Positions 27,001-42,000 of a DNA stretch of 64,000 bases are shown one piece after another. A program made the translations under genes and the position numbers. Each line of letters begins with the position of its first letter. The first letter of the stretch is position 1. The stretch comes from Pyxicephalus adspersus (Eukaryota > Chordata > Amphibia > Anura > Pyxicephalidae). Under the pieces are notes generated by a model. That model saw only the letters and a program-made list of their open reading frames with translations, was not told the DNA's origin and did no database searches. The stretch is taken from NCBI RefSeq assembly GCF_032062135.1, contig NC_092868.1, positions 44,768,196 to 44,832,195 on the forward strand, given 5' to 3'.

Positions 27001-30000
27001 CAGACTGCAGAATTGGAGGTGGAGGATCCAGTTGTGCAGTTAGGCAGCAATGCCTGGGTCACAAAACTTGATGCACAGAGATAAAAAAAAAAAAAAAAAT
27101 CAAAGCAGTTTTCTTGTATACATTTTGGTTCTTTAGCCTGCTTGTCTCCATAGGTGGCACACAGCATACTATATCTGTTACTAAAAGTTGCTGTCATTGT
27201 GTCTCTTCCAGGGGAAGAAGCTGCCAGCCAGTATTAGTGATGACGCAGAAGAAGGGGAGGTCTCTGATGAGGACAGCGCTGATGAGATTGATGAAGATTG
27301 TAAACTCATAAATGGCGATGTATGTAAGCTATAACTGTATGTCTTAAAAAAAGGCCATGTATATGTGAAAGATCACTGTGTCTGAATTACAGGGGATAAT
27401 GGATTTTTAATTACATTTAGGAAACATGTCACAGTTACCCTTACATTTTCAAATGTAGACGTCACAGACGAGATTTAAAACCATTAAACATTCTTTGATG
27501 TAATCGGCCATATCCATCAGCTTAAGTATATAAACCTTTGTTTATTTCAGACACATAATAAAGGATGTAGTGCAATCTAAGTACAGCATTAAACAGTTAA
27601 TGTTCTTGGCATTTACAGTGTGATATATAAAAATATATTTTTAAAAGACCACTCCAAGCAAATATAAATAACCTTTGGTTCGCTAACAGATACTTGCCAC
27701 ATAATCAAAGTCTAAATCTAAATATTAAAAATTAATTGTTTAGCCAGTGTATATAATTACCTATATATCATTTTATCCAAATCTTCAGAAATACGCCATA
27801 ATGGCTTCCTATGGGAGTGTCCACCCTGTAAGCTGATAGGTGGAGGAAGAGAGTTACTAAGGTGGGTTGATGAGGGGCAGGAGTTGGGGCAGTTACAAAA
27901 GCCATAGGGCCTGTAAAGTGGTGTCTCTCATGTTTGCAGCAAATTAAAATACAAGTAGATGGAACATTACAATAATGCAATTATTTACAGTTCTCATGCA
28001 ATATAGTCAGGGTATGGACAATTTACCTTGAAAATGTCTTGGAAATTTGTGTATAAAACTTCTTATCAACCTTTAGGCTCTATTGAAGATAATCCATCCC
28101 TGCCTGGAGCTTAAGTAATATGTGACCACATATCCTGGCTACCATCACTGAGCTGTGCATGACATTCTCATTCTATGTAGAAAGTTGTAATGAATTGTTA
28201 GAAAATAGGGGGTGGATGTGGTTTTGCTGTACCCCCCTCCCTCAGGGTTAATTGCACTCCCTGCCTTTCATGTCCGTATCTTTTAGGACAGGGTCCAACT
28301 AAACCAACATGTAACACTCTGTAGCACTCTATCCAAACACATGCTGTCCATTTTAAGCACAGCTCAATTAAATCATCATGTAGTTTTGGAGACTTGATTA
28401 TCACTTTATTAAAAATTGTCAAAGTTATTGCACATAATAAGAAGTAACATTCCTCTAACTAATGTTGTCAGTAATATCTTGTTATAATTGACTTACAGAT
28501 GAAAATAAAGTCGTAATGACTCAGAATTAAAGCTATGCATGCCTTTGGTGCAAAAGAGTAACAACAATAACTATTACCACTAAAATCAAATTTGCTGGTA
28601 GAATATGGAAAATAGGCACCACTCAAACCAGTTAAAAAACACTTCCAGATGTCTATGTTCTGCTTCAGATCCATTGTATAGCACCCCCAGGACATCAAAA
28701 AATTCCTGTGCTGCTTCATTGTTCCCTCTAGATTCACCTTACTGTTGACCTATAAGTTAGTCCATCACAGTGACTGGTCAACAGTGTATCCAACTGAAGG
28801 TAACCAGGATGCATAACTAATTATTTGTAATGAAAAGAACCCCCCTTGATTGGTGGTCCCTGGGTACCCTTTAGTGGATCAGGGGCACTGGCAGGCACCT
28901 GTAACTGGTATACTTTGCACTTTCTCATTTATGGGTTAATTTAGAACATTGCCTGCCGGTATTGGTTCCCACTTACATAATTGCTAATTGTTAATGTTTA
29001 AATTGGCCGATCCCCAAATGCTAACTCTTACCTTGATTACTGATGTACATGAATTGTACAGGTTTTATGTATAATATTGCTTTTGTTCATCAGAACAAAC
29101 ACAGATAATTGTTTTGTCTATTTGTCCACCTTCGAGCTATCACCATTCTATCTATATTTGGATTGGTTTTTATGAAGCATTTCCTCATTCTCTCCAGGCG
29201 CTAACTTTTAACTTCCATCTCTCATATTCCTTTAGTGTTCTTGGTTTTCATCAAATCCCTTCAGTTGCCGGATTTGCCTCTTCTTGATCTTGAGTTGACA
29301 AGAGGGCTGGGTGGCTTAATGAATTTAGCAATAGGACATAGATCCTTTAAGCTCTTGTATGAGACAGGAGATCTCCCTCCCTTAGATGTGTTTGGATGAA
29401 CATGAAATGAGATGGGGGATGGAATTTTGCTCTTGGTATTCTGGAGAATGTGTTATGACTGTTGCAGTTCATATATTTACCTCCACGGGAAGAATAGATT
29501 GTCTCTTGGCAAAACTCTTCAGGGTGGGTCATAAAGACACATTTCATTGATCTGAAAATGTATTTAATTTTCTGCTGCTGTTCACAGATGAAAATGCCAC
29601 AGATTCTTCAGCTCGTATATGAAAAAATGTTGTACCTTTCTTAAAGATGACTAATGACCTGTTATCACTAGCCACTTCACAAGAAATGATGTTTAGTTCT
29701 GTATGGCATATGCTGCAGATCTGGGCATCATTGGAATGAAAAGGACAACACAGAGGTTCAAATGATGAGCAAAAGGGCTTGTGGTCACATGCAGCAATTT
29801 TCAGAGAAAATAAAGTTCAACAATAGTTTGATATAGAATGAATTAAAAAAAAAAAAAAAGAGAAAAATGCTCAAGCTCTGGTATAAAAAGTTTGTAATGA
29901 TCTAGAGACTGGAAAAAGAATAGCATATTGCCAACCCATTACATTTCATTATTTTACTTTAAATCCAAATTCAGTTCAATGCAAATGTGTTCATTAAAAT

Positions 30001-33000
30001 ATCAAACACATTGTGGAAAGCTCATGGGGTAAACTCGTTGATATGTTCCCCCACCTACCCTATCAAATAACATGTTGAAGGTAGGAATGAGACCAAGCTG
30101 TATTATTTAACTGCAGTAAAGAATAGGCAGGTCTCCAACCTTTCTCCTATGTATGGCTAAGTAGAGGGTTTTGAGGTTAAGCTTAGAAGAGAAACGGTTA
30201 CTAAGAGTTGCTTTGTAACAATTGATAACTCCTTTTTTTTTTTTTTTTTTTTATATTTTTACTGTTCCATCAACTGCCCTGTCCATGTGCACCTTACGTC
30301 TGAAAAATGTAAATTATTCTTAGTGGTTATTTACCAGGTCTGGGGGGGTGGGGGGGGGGGGGGGACACACATACAAAAATACATGTAGTCATCACCATTA
30401 TAAAGAAAATTAACAAAACATGTCAGTCATTCATGGTAGCCAAAGCCCTGGGTACCTTATTTCGGTCCTGAGCCTGACAGGAGGTGAGTTAACTCCTCTT
30501 TATATGAACTGTTTTGCCTCTCAGTGATTGCCGTTTTTCCCGTACTCCCTCTCACTTAGCAAAGAGGCCCCTTTTTCTTTAGCTTAAAAAAAAGGGGATA
30601 GATTTAGGCAGGAATAAACCTGTATTACCAGTGAAGCTTGAGACTGTTCAGCTTTATCTTCTATATTATGTTCCATAATTCCCCCATTTATTATTCTAAA
30701 GTCTATATTCTCCTATTTTCAAAGAAACTTCCAAAAAGGCCCACAATGCATGCATTCATTATCTTGTACTAGTTCCCATTATTCTTGACAATTGAAAGTC
30801 AGAGAATTCATTATCTTTTATTAGTTCCCATTATTATTGACAATGGAAACTAGAGAGACAGAAGACTTAAATGACCTAGAAGACTTAAATGTGGTTGAAT
30901 AAGAACTTGCACTTTGTCCTCATGATGTAAAGAAGTTAGTTGACTTTACGCGATTCACAATATGCAATGTGTACTGACTTCTCTATGCTCCATCTCTAAG
31001 TACAGGGATGAAGAGTGCATTGTGCTTATTGTGCCAGTTCTGCATTGGGCATAGAAAAGTTTGATGTTTAAGTGCAAAGTTCAAATTCCACTCTGAAAAA
31101 AATGTGTTCTATCATAGATAGTTTGAAATGGAGAAACAGCCTTTATTATGTTGACCTGTCTGTTGCATTATCTATTGCAATGCAAACACTGATGTAAAGA
31201 TATTTTTTTCAATATCTGAAAGTGTTTTATTATGTAACACACTGGAGTTATTGGAAATGGGGATATTACTCCTGTCTAGACAATGGTGCTTTTACTGACT
31301 AGTAATATCATGGATGTGGGGTGATATTGCGGTCAGCGTTCACTTTGTGCATCTCGCCTACATTATGACATATACAGTAAATACAGCAGATTGCTGCGTT
31401 GAATTTCTAAATCCCCTGCATCTGTTGTTTCTGGTAAGTCTCATATACCTGGTGTTTTGTTTGATTGAGAAACAAGCTGAAAAGTTTCAGATTTTTCTAG
31501 ATAGGAATCTCTCCTATTGGATAGAAATCCAAACTTTGCCCAGATTCCATAGACTGCAAACCTTTTTCTGATTTACGTAATGTTTAAATGGCAATAGTGA
31601 CTTAATTTTCTTTGTAATGTTCATTACCCATTATGTTCCCTTATCAATGTAGATTTTTAGGTATATATTGTGGGACATTTTCAGACTTTGCTTTGGGCAA
31701 ATGCAGACAGTGTAGTATTGCTGCAGCACTGTTTTGTTAGGCGTATGCAATGTTATAACATTTTATTCCACATTAGCTTTTCTCCAAGATCTTGCATTGA
31801 TAATGGGGGAATCGGACCACTGTGTAAAGTCTTCTCCAGTACTTCCTAAAGATTCTCAATGGGGTTGAGGTCCGGACTCTGTGGTGGCCAATGCATGTGT
31901 GAAAATGATGTCTCATGTTCCCTAAACCTCTTTTTTTATTTAACAATCTGAGCCTTATAAATCCTGGCATTGCCATCTTGGAATATGTCTGTGCCATCAG
32001 GAAAAAAAAGTCAATTGATGGAAACACCTGGTCATTCATTATATTCAGGTGGTCTGCTGACCAGAGAGAGTTGCAGGCATTGACAGGAATGGAACTACAG
32101 GGATTTTTAAGGAAATATGAAATGTGAATTCCACTTTTAATGTATACAGGTTACTTATATAAAGAACGGGATAGTTTTTTTTACTAACATTTAAGAGAAA
32201 TGGTTTTGAAACAAGGTTACCTTAATTTAAAAAAAAATGTTTATATTTAACTTTTATATCTGGTAAAATAAAGGTAAAATAAAATTCTTTGTCCCACAAA
32301 TGTTTATTATATGATACAATTATGAGACTAAATTTACAAAACATTTCAGGATTTCTAAAGAAAATCTACATCACAATGGTTTCTTGCTGAATCTCTGATT
32401 GTGTTTTGCATATGGAGCTGTGCAAGGAGAAGGAGTCACTGTTCATTCATTTGCTATTGAGCTCTGTAAACTACATCCTTTTTTTAGCAAGGCAGATAAG
32501 GATAGCCTGGAAAACATATTAAAGAGTAAACCTATGAGCTTAATAGTTATATAATTCCTCATTTCACAATTGACATAAATATTTATAACTAGTAAATGAT
32601 CCCTTTAAAGGGTATTTTGCCAAAGGTACCAAAGAGACACTTACAGCCTTTGTGTGGTATATAACATACATTACTACCATTACTAATTAAGTGAAGTACA
32701 TTCTCTAGACTCTACATGCTGGCTTTCAATACACTAAATTGTTTAATGCTGTACAAATATACAAGCTGATATTGTGAAGTGGTTAGAGTGAAGAAATCAA
32801 TGCGGCACAGACGTAATGCTTCTATTTCTTGTGTGTGTACTTTTGGCTATTATGTGATAAAGTGTGATGTTTGACTTTTGCTTTCTGGTCTGTCTTTTTG
32901 TTTTTCCTGCTCATCGTTGCATGCGTATATGAAGTGGAAGGTACTGTACACATCCCTTGACCCGTCACCTAAAAGCCAACCATGTTTCTTCCCTCGCTAG

Positions 33001-36000
33001 GTGTCTTGAACCCTTGTGATGCAATGCTTGCAGGTCTGCATAGTGACAATGGGGTGACAAACAGCAGAAATCCATCATGTTACCAGATGCTATCTGGGAA
33101 AATGGCTGTGAGCTACTGGGGTGGATTAGACTGAAATGACAATTGTAGTATGGACTGGGATTCAGGCTAAATTTATTCTGTGATTAGCAACAGGATGCTG
33201 GGCTCTGTTTTGTAAAATTAGGTAGATCTGCTTTTTTTTTTTTTACCAAAAGTAAGGAGACAATGTGTTGGAGTGAGAGATACAAAATTACATGTAATAA
33301 AAAATTTAAAAAAGCAGCTTCTCTGGTCCATGTATTACTGGCAGAGGAAAGGGACTCAAATGTAGGTCATTGTATTGAATACAACGACCTACCTAATACC
33401 ATATTATACCCTGTCAACACTGAAGTGTTTGCTTTTATTTGAAAACAGCCTAACGAGAAATTAATGCTTAACATTGCTTATTTACTGACCTATTCATTGT
33501 AGTCCAAAAAAAATTGTCATGATCTGACAGCATCTAAAAAAAAAGAATAATGCCCTTTACAGTCCATCCTCTGATCACTGTTTTCCCAGCATAGAAGAAG
33601 GAACTCATGGGTAGGTCATTGTATTGAAGGATAAAACAGAATTATCATGCCATCAATCCGGCTTATCAGCTTTCAAATACCATATTATACCATGTAAACA
33701 TTTAAGTGTTTGCTTTCATTTGCAAACAGCCTAATGAAATAATCACCATTACATTAAACATGCAGTAAAATAGAACAATGTGGCACATTTATTTGCTATA
33801 GAGCAGACTTGAAAAGTACAGCTTTTGCTTACCATTAAAATATTGGTTTTTGGTGTACTGATCCTATAAAGTTGACATCTTCTCTTTTTTTTTTATTTTT
33901 TTTTTTATTAAATATACAATTCTCAGTTTGGCACATTTCTCCAATTAACGAGAAATGTATGCTTAAAATTGCTTAATTTACTGACCTATTCACTGTAGTC
34001 CTAAAAAAATTGTCATGATCTGACAGCATCTAAAAAAAGAATAATACCCATTACAGTCCATCCTCTGCTTCCATGATTACTATTTTCCCAGCATAGAAGA
34101 AGGTTTGGTAACACAGTGTGATTTCAGATACAGCTGTGACTTCTGTGTGCTTTTTCCATACTGTAGACATGCTAGTTATGTGGTTTCTTATCGTTGGAAC
34201 AGATCCTGACCTGAAATTGTTGTCAATTCTGGCTGCATGCTCTTTTTTTTTTCTCTCTTGTGCACCTTGGTATTAATAAACAGATCTACTGTACCTCAGA
34301 CATAAAAAGCATATCTCAACAGAAAAAAAGGAAATCTACTGAAGCCTTCAAGATGTTATCATTGTATTTTCAATATCTTTTAATTCTCGTGAGTTCAACA
34401 TTCTGCCTTGGTTGGGCTTCACAGCCCCGATGAAGTGGTGCATTAAACCCCCAAAACATGCTGAATTACATTTACTAATAAAATATATCTTGTTTCTGCT
34501 GCTCCCGCTGGATCATACTCAGATCCTACTAGAGGATGAGTCTAATTGGAGAGATTGTGTTTGCCTTTTGCCCTATTTACGCCTTTAAATAGAATACCAT
34601 AGCCTGTAACATATTCCTAGCCGCTAGCCTGACCCTAATAATTACCCCTTAGGCTTGCTGGAAATCCAAAATCTAAAACTATTACAAACCCAAACCATCC
34701 TAACCACTTATACCAGACCTAACCCTTAATCAAGTATATTTCTCTAATTTAACCATTATAGTTGATTACCTACTTTATTGAGTGCACCCTGCGTCAGGAC
34801 TTGGATCTATCAGCATTAAGATCTTAGCCTGCAGCATTACTGGTGTCCAGCACCAGTGACCCCCTATTAGGAACCATCATGGCTGAGACCTAATTTCAGC
34901 TACAGTTTTCATCTTTCTTAGCACCTCTCCTTCTTGCACCAATATAGCTGTGCTGCCCTGAAGAATTATCATGGCTCAGATCTAATTTTATCTACGGCAT
35001 TAATGCTGCTCACCGCTTCCCCATCTTGCATCATTATTGCTGTGCAGTACTTTACTTGGTCTACAGCGCTACTGCAAAAGAGTTAATGCCAAAAATGTAC
35101 CGCATTGCCATTCACCAGCACTGATTTTGAATACAACACTTATATTTTCTATTTGTAAACTCACATACTTTTTCTATTGCCGATGAGTTCTGACCTTCTA
35201 TAAAATGTTTGTGCAGCAGGTTTATTAGCTGAGACAGAGATTGCATGCCTGCAGCAGTTCCTAGCAATAATATAAATGGTAGAACAGAAAAGCATTTGTA
35301 AGCGAAATATATTTCAAATTATTGTCCTCATAGAAAACAAAGCAGTGAGCAACAAATTTGAGTCCTGACAAATAATGCCAGATCAAGGCTTAGCAGAGGA
35401 TCTGTAATTAAATGTGATTTGCAGCTGGATAGTAAAGTTACCCATATAGAGTTTATATACTGAGCGCCATAGCAAACAATCACATATGGCTTTTTGGTAT
35501 TTTTAACAAAAGTAGGCTGACCATTGGACTCCCAACTACTACACTACTGTAGAACTACAGTATTAATTATTTTTCTCACAAATAATAAATATTTACATCT
35601 TCAATGTTTCAGTGTGCACTGTCCATACTGGGCTGCCTAATTAGAAAGCCTAGCACTAGCTGAACCTTTACCAACAGCTTCTGAATACTGAAGTTTAGGA
35701 CAACCCTATCTCTAAAGCAAAGGAGGAGGGATTTGTATTGCTCCAGTCCAGAATGTTTAGGTCTTCGTTCACAATTCAGCCGTAAACCAGCTCTACAAAA
35801 CCTGAAATACCAGATTTATGTTTGCAGCATGCTCTGGTCAAAAGGGTAAATATTAAATATACAGTATGTGCGTATTTCATATTTGTCTCAAAAATATTTT
35901 ACAGATGCAATTATTACATTATACATAAATACAATATACACATGTGTAGTGAACTGGTTGATGGTTTCAGATAGCAACCCAAAACATAACAATTGACGTG

Positions 36001-39000
36001 CTCCTGAAAAGCAAAAGGCTAGTCACTAGTATTGATTGGGGGTCTCCCTGCATTGATCTTTTCTCCCTTTCTGATTTATGATGCTATGTTCTCCACTATG
36101 GGTCTGATTTATTAAAGCTCTTGCTTTAGTATCTTTTCCAGCCTTGGAGAGCTTGAGTAAATCAGGCCCTTTGTCTCTGTATGGAAGAAAAGTAGAATTT
36201 CCCCCCCCCCCCCTTATATCAGATCTGCCCCCCTCATAACATGATCTGTGCTGGGGTAAAAAAAAAAAAAACTGATCCAAGTCCATCAAGTTTCCTCCCT
36301 AGAAAGGCTTTAGGAGAAGAATAGGCAACATAGGAATGACACCATAAAATCTAGTGAGCCTAGCAAACACCAGCGCCTTAGATGATCTCAAGCTGCAGAT
36401 ATACGGCTATGAGGCTACACATCAGGAATCTGACCATTTGAGGTGCGCTGCAATTTCTTGCAAAATCTTACTTGTGCATGCTGCTGCTTAGACACAATTT
36501 ACATTTCTTCGTGTGCCCTAAAAGATCACAATTCTTCACTCTCCAAGTTCAGGTCCACTTTAAGAGGATTTCTGTTATTTATTAAATCATAGCCTTAGCA
36601 ATTGAGTGCATCTATCAAACTGGTTCATCTGGAGTAGGCAGACGTCATGAAATCATCATATAATTAAAGTTCACTAGTCAGAATTATTAGTGGTTGTGAC
36701 ATATCTCTGGATGAGGGTTAGGCGAAGGCTAATAATGCCATTGTTTGGGACGAGCTTTGCAATTATTCAGTAAAATAGAATGGATTTTAGTTTCTCTTTT
36801 TAGTATTTCTCCATTATCAGTCAATTTTCTTTTTTTGCCGGAAGATATTTAGTTCTGCGGATGTTAAACTCCTAACCGATTCATGCCAAGCTATTGTATT
36901 TCTCCAGCCTATCTAAAGCATGAATAACCATCCGAAAAAGTTCAAATATTGCTCTTTTCTGACAGCAACATTTAAAATATTAATCTGTAAATGTTAGAAC
37001 TTCTCAAACCGATCCCATTATTCAAGAGCAGTTTGAGAGGAGATTTATGAAAATGTATTCAATGCTAACGAATGGAAGGTTTTACCTTTTACTTTGATGA
37101 AAGTCTCTAGATAGAAATTATTTTATATTTCTGTCACTGCTTGGAATGGTGGTCCTGACATTTAGGTAAAAGCACTTAAATATATGCAAGTTTCTGTAAT
37201 TCTTCAAATCACTAGTCTGCTCACAATCTTATCTACACAACATGTATAAAATATATTCCTCATAGGTCATTTATTTTTTAACTTGCTTTCCAATGAAATG
37301 CAGCTACAAAAAATGAATCGATTAATTTGTATTTTTTTAAATATTGGTGCCCAGTCTTATGCATAGCAGCCTTACATTGGTTGCACACTGGAAAATTGCA
37401 CTGCTGCACTCTGTCTGAGAGCGGTGGTCCAGATCTCCAGTGGTCCGAACATCTGTTGTACCCCACAGTGCTTCCATTAACAATGGTTATCAGGGAGTAG
37501 AGATATTTCTGCAAACTAAAAAATCCCCCAATGGGCTCTTATGAGCAGAAATTCTACATAGGCATCATATATGCAACACATATGCAGTCACAGCATGTCC
37601 ACAGCAGAGGCATTGATTGGTTTGGTGTCTGATCACCCACTGCACCCGCAACTTGTTATTGATCTGATGGGTGCTTTTTGGTGGGGTTTTTCTCTTTTTT
37701 ACTGCTTTTTTGATGTATGGAATTGTTTTTTCCTATTTTGTTTCTATGGAAAACAAAACCTATAATAGGAAGGATCCCTTATTTGGCATAAGAGCTACCC
37801 CTAGATGCTTTAAAGGTACCCCTGTAACAGTCAGAAGCCAATTAAAGTTCATTTCACAATTAAAGTTCAGTTAACAAACAAACCAGCTTAGTTTCTCCTA
37901 CCCCATTGATACCAAGAACGTAAAGTCTATTACCACTATTTCCTTAATGGCAAAAATACCAGGGACCTGCAGATTTAAAGGCTACAGGAAACAACTCAAA
38001 AGCTTTGAAAATTCTTGCTGATCATGATGATGCACTGACTAGCAATGACAACTTTAATTGTTCGAAAGGTCTAGACCTACACCTATTTTTTGCATTGGTC
38101 CTGAGATCTTGCTACACTTTGAATGCTACAAAGAAAAATCCTATGACTTTTAACTGTATTCACAAAATTTGATATGCACCCCTTGGTTGTACATGGGTGT
38201 GCTATGATCACAGCAGCTGGGTTAAAACAGCTATACAACTGTTCAAGCTTTTTATATTCCATTCCCAATGACTACTTGACACACAAGTTCAATACACTCC
38301 AGTAAATACACAGATGAAACTTATACAGAATACAGAACTGCATTTATTTGTGTCTTTTGTATATGATTGGAGTTTTTTTACCCAAAATTAATACAAATAG
38401 TAGTCTCTAGTGGTGAAAAGCTAGCATTTGTACAGGGCTTTAGTGTTAAAATGCTTTTTAGGAATTGTCCCCCCTGTAATGTTCCTTTATTAAGTGGAGA
38501 AGATCAAAATTCTGTATCAGATTTTTCTGCATTTTGGCAATGTCCCCTTCTTGGTGACAACCTGTGTGTGACGGTATCACTGGAAGGGGCAGCAATAATA
38601 GCAGACCTTTCCCACTATAATAATGTCCAAAAGTTTGTCTGGAAACTTGGCACATCAAGCATTTCCAAATTGGAAAATAATTATATTTTAATTTTTTTAA
38701 TCATTGTAATTGAATAAAATGAAATTTCCCAAAATGGCATCAATATTTCACCCTATTAGATCATTATTAGATCACTCTTCTATTTTGAAAGCAGATAATT
38801 TAGATTAAACATACAGTTATAAGATCTAGCTCATATTATTTTAATTGGTCAGTAGATGGAACTAAAGCAACTACTTTAGGCGGTAGTTTTATAATAAGCC
38901 TTACATCAAGCTATCTAATTATTTCCTATTAAGCTACACAAGAAAGAGAAGTATTTCAATTTTTGCTTAAAAGTTCTCCTGTCTAGACAATATGACTTGA

Positions 39001-42000
39001 AATCTTTTTAAAAATGCATGAGCCTCTCTCATTTTCCTATGAAGTCCCTATTAAATTAATATTTGCAGACGTTTCATCCAGCAAATTCATTAACAGTCTT
39101 TCAGTAAAGACATTGCATTTTCCATGGCTATGACAAATCTGTAACTGCCTCCTCTCCTTCCTCAGAATCCTTGCCTGTGACTGTAATAATAATGCATGCA
39201 CCATTACCGGTCCAGTGTTTTTAATTGAATGCCCATCTAGTATCGGTGTGTGTTTACGGAATGTAATGCATTGTATGCGGATTGTCCTTAGACAATGCAA
39301 ACAACCATTTTGCACCCCAAATCGATAAAATATCTATGACCTAGGTACTAATGCCATCATCCAGTTCCTAGCTCATTGATAAATGAATGGTGAACAAAAT
39401 GGGATATATCCATTGTATATGCCTACATTTTCAAGTTTTATTTCTTTTAAATGGGCTTTGGCCAAATTTCACCCATATGTTTACATATCTATAGGCTTCC
39501 ACCAATAGGAAGCAAGTGGAAAACATAGCTAAGAAGAGACTTGACTCCTTGATGAAGGAATCGAAAATCCGAGACTGTGAAGACCCTAACAATTTTACTG
39601 TCACCACACTACCACCCACCGGGAAACGCAGCCAAAAAGAGTCAAAAAAGGTGCTTTGGTTTTCAGTTTATTCTTTTTCAATCTGGTAAATCTATGTGGC
39701 AGAATCTGTTCCATGATATTTAAAGGAACTGTAATCTAGATATAACATACTAGTAATTATGACATATTTAAAGCAGAAATATCCTCAACATTTTATGTAA
39801 AGGAAACCTGTCATGAGAATACATGTAGACTACCAATATTGGCCTTTCCTGGCTATCATATTGATATTTTACATCCCTACCTTGGAGCGAGAATGCAGAT
39901 AAGGGCTACTAATTTTGATCAATGGATTGGTATAACATCCGGGCAACAGCAATTTCGGAAGGTTAGCCACCTTATGACAGGTTTTCTTTCAAGCTTTATC
40001 TTGCTGTGTTGAGTAAATTAAGAGTAAAAGAAGGGCTGGAATATTTGACTCCAAGACAAAATGCTGATACAGTTTTCCTCAAGTGCTGTTCACCTAATTG
40101 AAAACGTAGGCAAATGATCATTTCAGTAAAAAGATGATTAGGCATTAGATTGGCTGAATCTACAATGTCCTGGTCACATGAAATATAGTAGGTTTTTATT
40201 GCCTTCTATTACATTTTATTTATCCAGCTTAGCAAGGTTGTTGCAATTTGTGTAGAGGTCTGCTTTAAATGCTGGAACATGTTTTTATGATTCTATTGCA
40301 AGCTGGATGGCAACATTCACAAATATAAGTCTAAGTAAATGATCTGGGAAAAACATTTTTTTTATTGTACTTGTCCTTTCTTTGTTTCTTGGGAGAAATG
40401 ACATTGATTGATATGTTATAAAATCGATCCTCTGAGATCCTTCTGTTAGACACGTTCACCAAGCTCACAAAATCACAAATTGAATGTGAAATTTCTCCAA
40501 AAAGTAAAAATCTCTCAGAATATTTACCTTTATATTTGTAATGTTGCTTCCAGCTCTGTTTGCTATACAATATATTGTATTTCCTTCCTAAACAGAAGTA
40601 CTTGTGCTGAAGATGAACATCATGAAGAATTCCCCAGTGTCCCAGTTAGCTGGCAGGGGACCTACCGTTACTTTGAAAGTACTCCACTTGAAAAAAAATT
40701 TTTCATGTTTGCTGGGAAATGGAAACCTCCATTGGTTGCAGAATTTGATCTAGTTTTTTGATGGCTTGAGACAGAAATTGTAATTCAAAATCCCCAAATC
40801 TCCAAACCTACCATGAGAGCAAAGGCTTAATGTGGGCTTAATGGTTTGGCCTCTCTTCCATAAATTTTTTTAACCTTTACCATAGTGACTCCCAAATCCA
40901 TCCTTGATTGATAATTTTTAGATATGTGTTGGTAGTTAAACCATTTGACTCCTTGTGGCCGTAGACATTCATTGTTGATGGGACATGAGGGCAGGTTTTA
41001 GAACTACTGTATTCTTTATCATAACACTTCGAGAGAACCTGCTTAACAGTCTCCAGATTAAACTTTCTTTTAAACCTCTTTGATTTTTGTTGCTGTAGGG
41101 AAGACTTCCCTTTCTAGAGACATTAAGGATCCATGGAAATTCAAAAATTAGTATGATCTCCATTCTTTCGAATTGTCACCTATTGCCACCCCTGTACTTG
41201 TGTTTTAGTTTTAGACAACTGTTTAATGGAAAAAATCTCTTTATATTCTCCCCAGTGACAATTGTCACAGAACAAGCAATGGGGACACATATCTTGACAT
41301 ATCTTGACAGGTCCTCATCAGAAAAGAAAGTGCTTTACTAATAATAACAGAAAATAAATACATCTGTGCAAAAAAGAGCCAGCACATCTGGTGTGAGTGG
41401 GAGCGTAGGCATATGTCTGGTCCCACTTATTGAATTCTCTGCATTTTGGAGAAAAGACCGCTTGTTAGATATAGAATAACAAGATACATACCTGTAGTTT
41501 TAATATATTTAAATTAAACCTGCACTGAAAAAATATATAGGATGCATTTGCTGCCTTTGTCCTAAAAATGCTAGTTCTTTAAATAGGGTTAATCCACTAA
41601 AGGAGTACTGATCATTCACTTAAACTGCTGATTAATCCCCTTGAATAGGATATTTCATTTAGTTTAGAAAATGAGATGACGCTTTGATGACTTCAAACAT
41701 CAAATTATGTGCAAGGGAAAATCCTGTTTCTTTGCATTGGATTGGATAATCTTTGCAGAGTGAACAATCGCCACATTAACTAAACTAATGTGAGCAGCCT
41801 AAATTTTTTTATTAAATTGGCTCTATTGCATGTTACTTTATTCTTCCTGTGATCACCAAAAACAGGTTTGGAGTAAGTAAAATTGTCATTTTGGCTAATG
41901 ATTTTCTTGCCTAGAACAAGAACTATTAGAGTCGAAGTAGAGAATCTCTGAATATATTAAAGCCAGGTTCCACATAACTAATTTGCTGTGCTTGCACCTT

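Larger units (their letters stand above)
22680..27211 (+). other. PLCH2 intron between exons E and F
   Basis: A 4.5-kb intron. It contains a 450-bp polypurine tract (23330-23790) and a 670-bp inverted-repeat element (24829-25500). The rest has no recognisable gene. A short shared word (CTATTAAACAGG.TGT) links 26600-26620 with 11595-11615. Confidence 0.8.
27320..39494 (+). other. PLCH2 intron between exons F and G
   Basis: A 12.2-kb intron inside the X-Y linker coding region. It holds the second Tc1 relic (31775-32085), a local duplication (33345-34104), a 52-bp tandem pair (30756-30860), homopolymers (T at about 30232-30252, G near 30343-30363, C near 36199-36213) and a small MITE (36099-36170). 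No exon with plausible PLC homology was seen. Confidence 0.8.

Noticed and set aside
38367..38717. 116-codon open frame on the + strand.
   Set aside because: It has no similarity I recognise, sits deep in an intron, and lacks promoter, polyadenylation or splice support; probably part of an unidentified repeat or chance.
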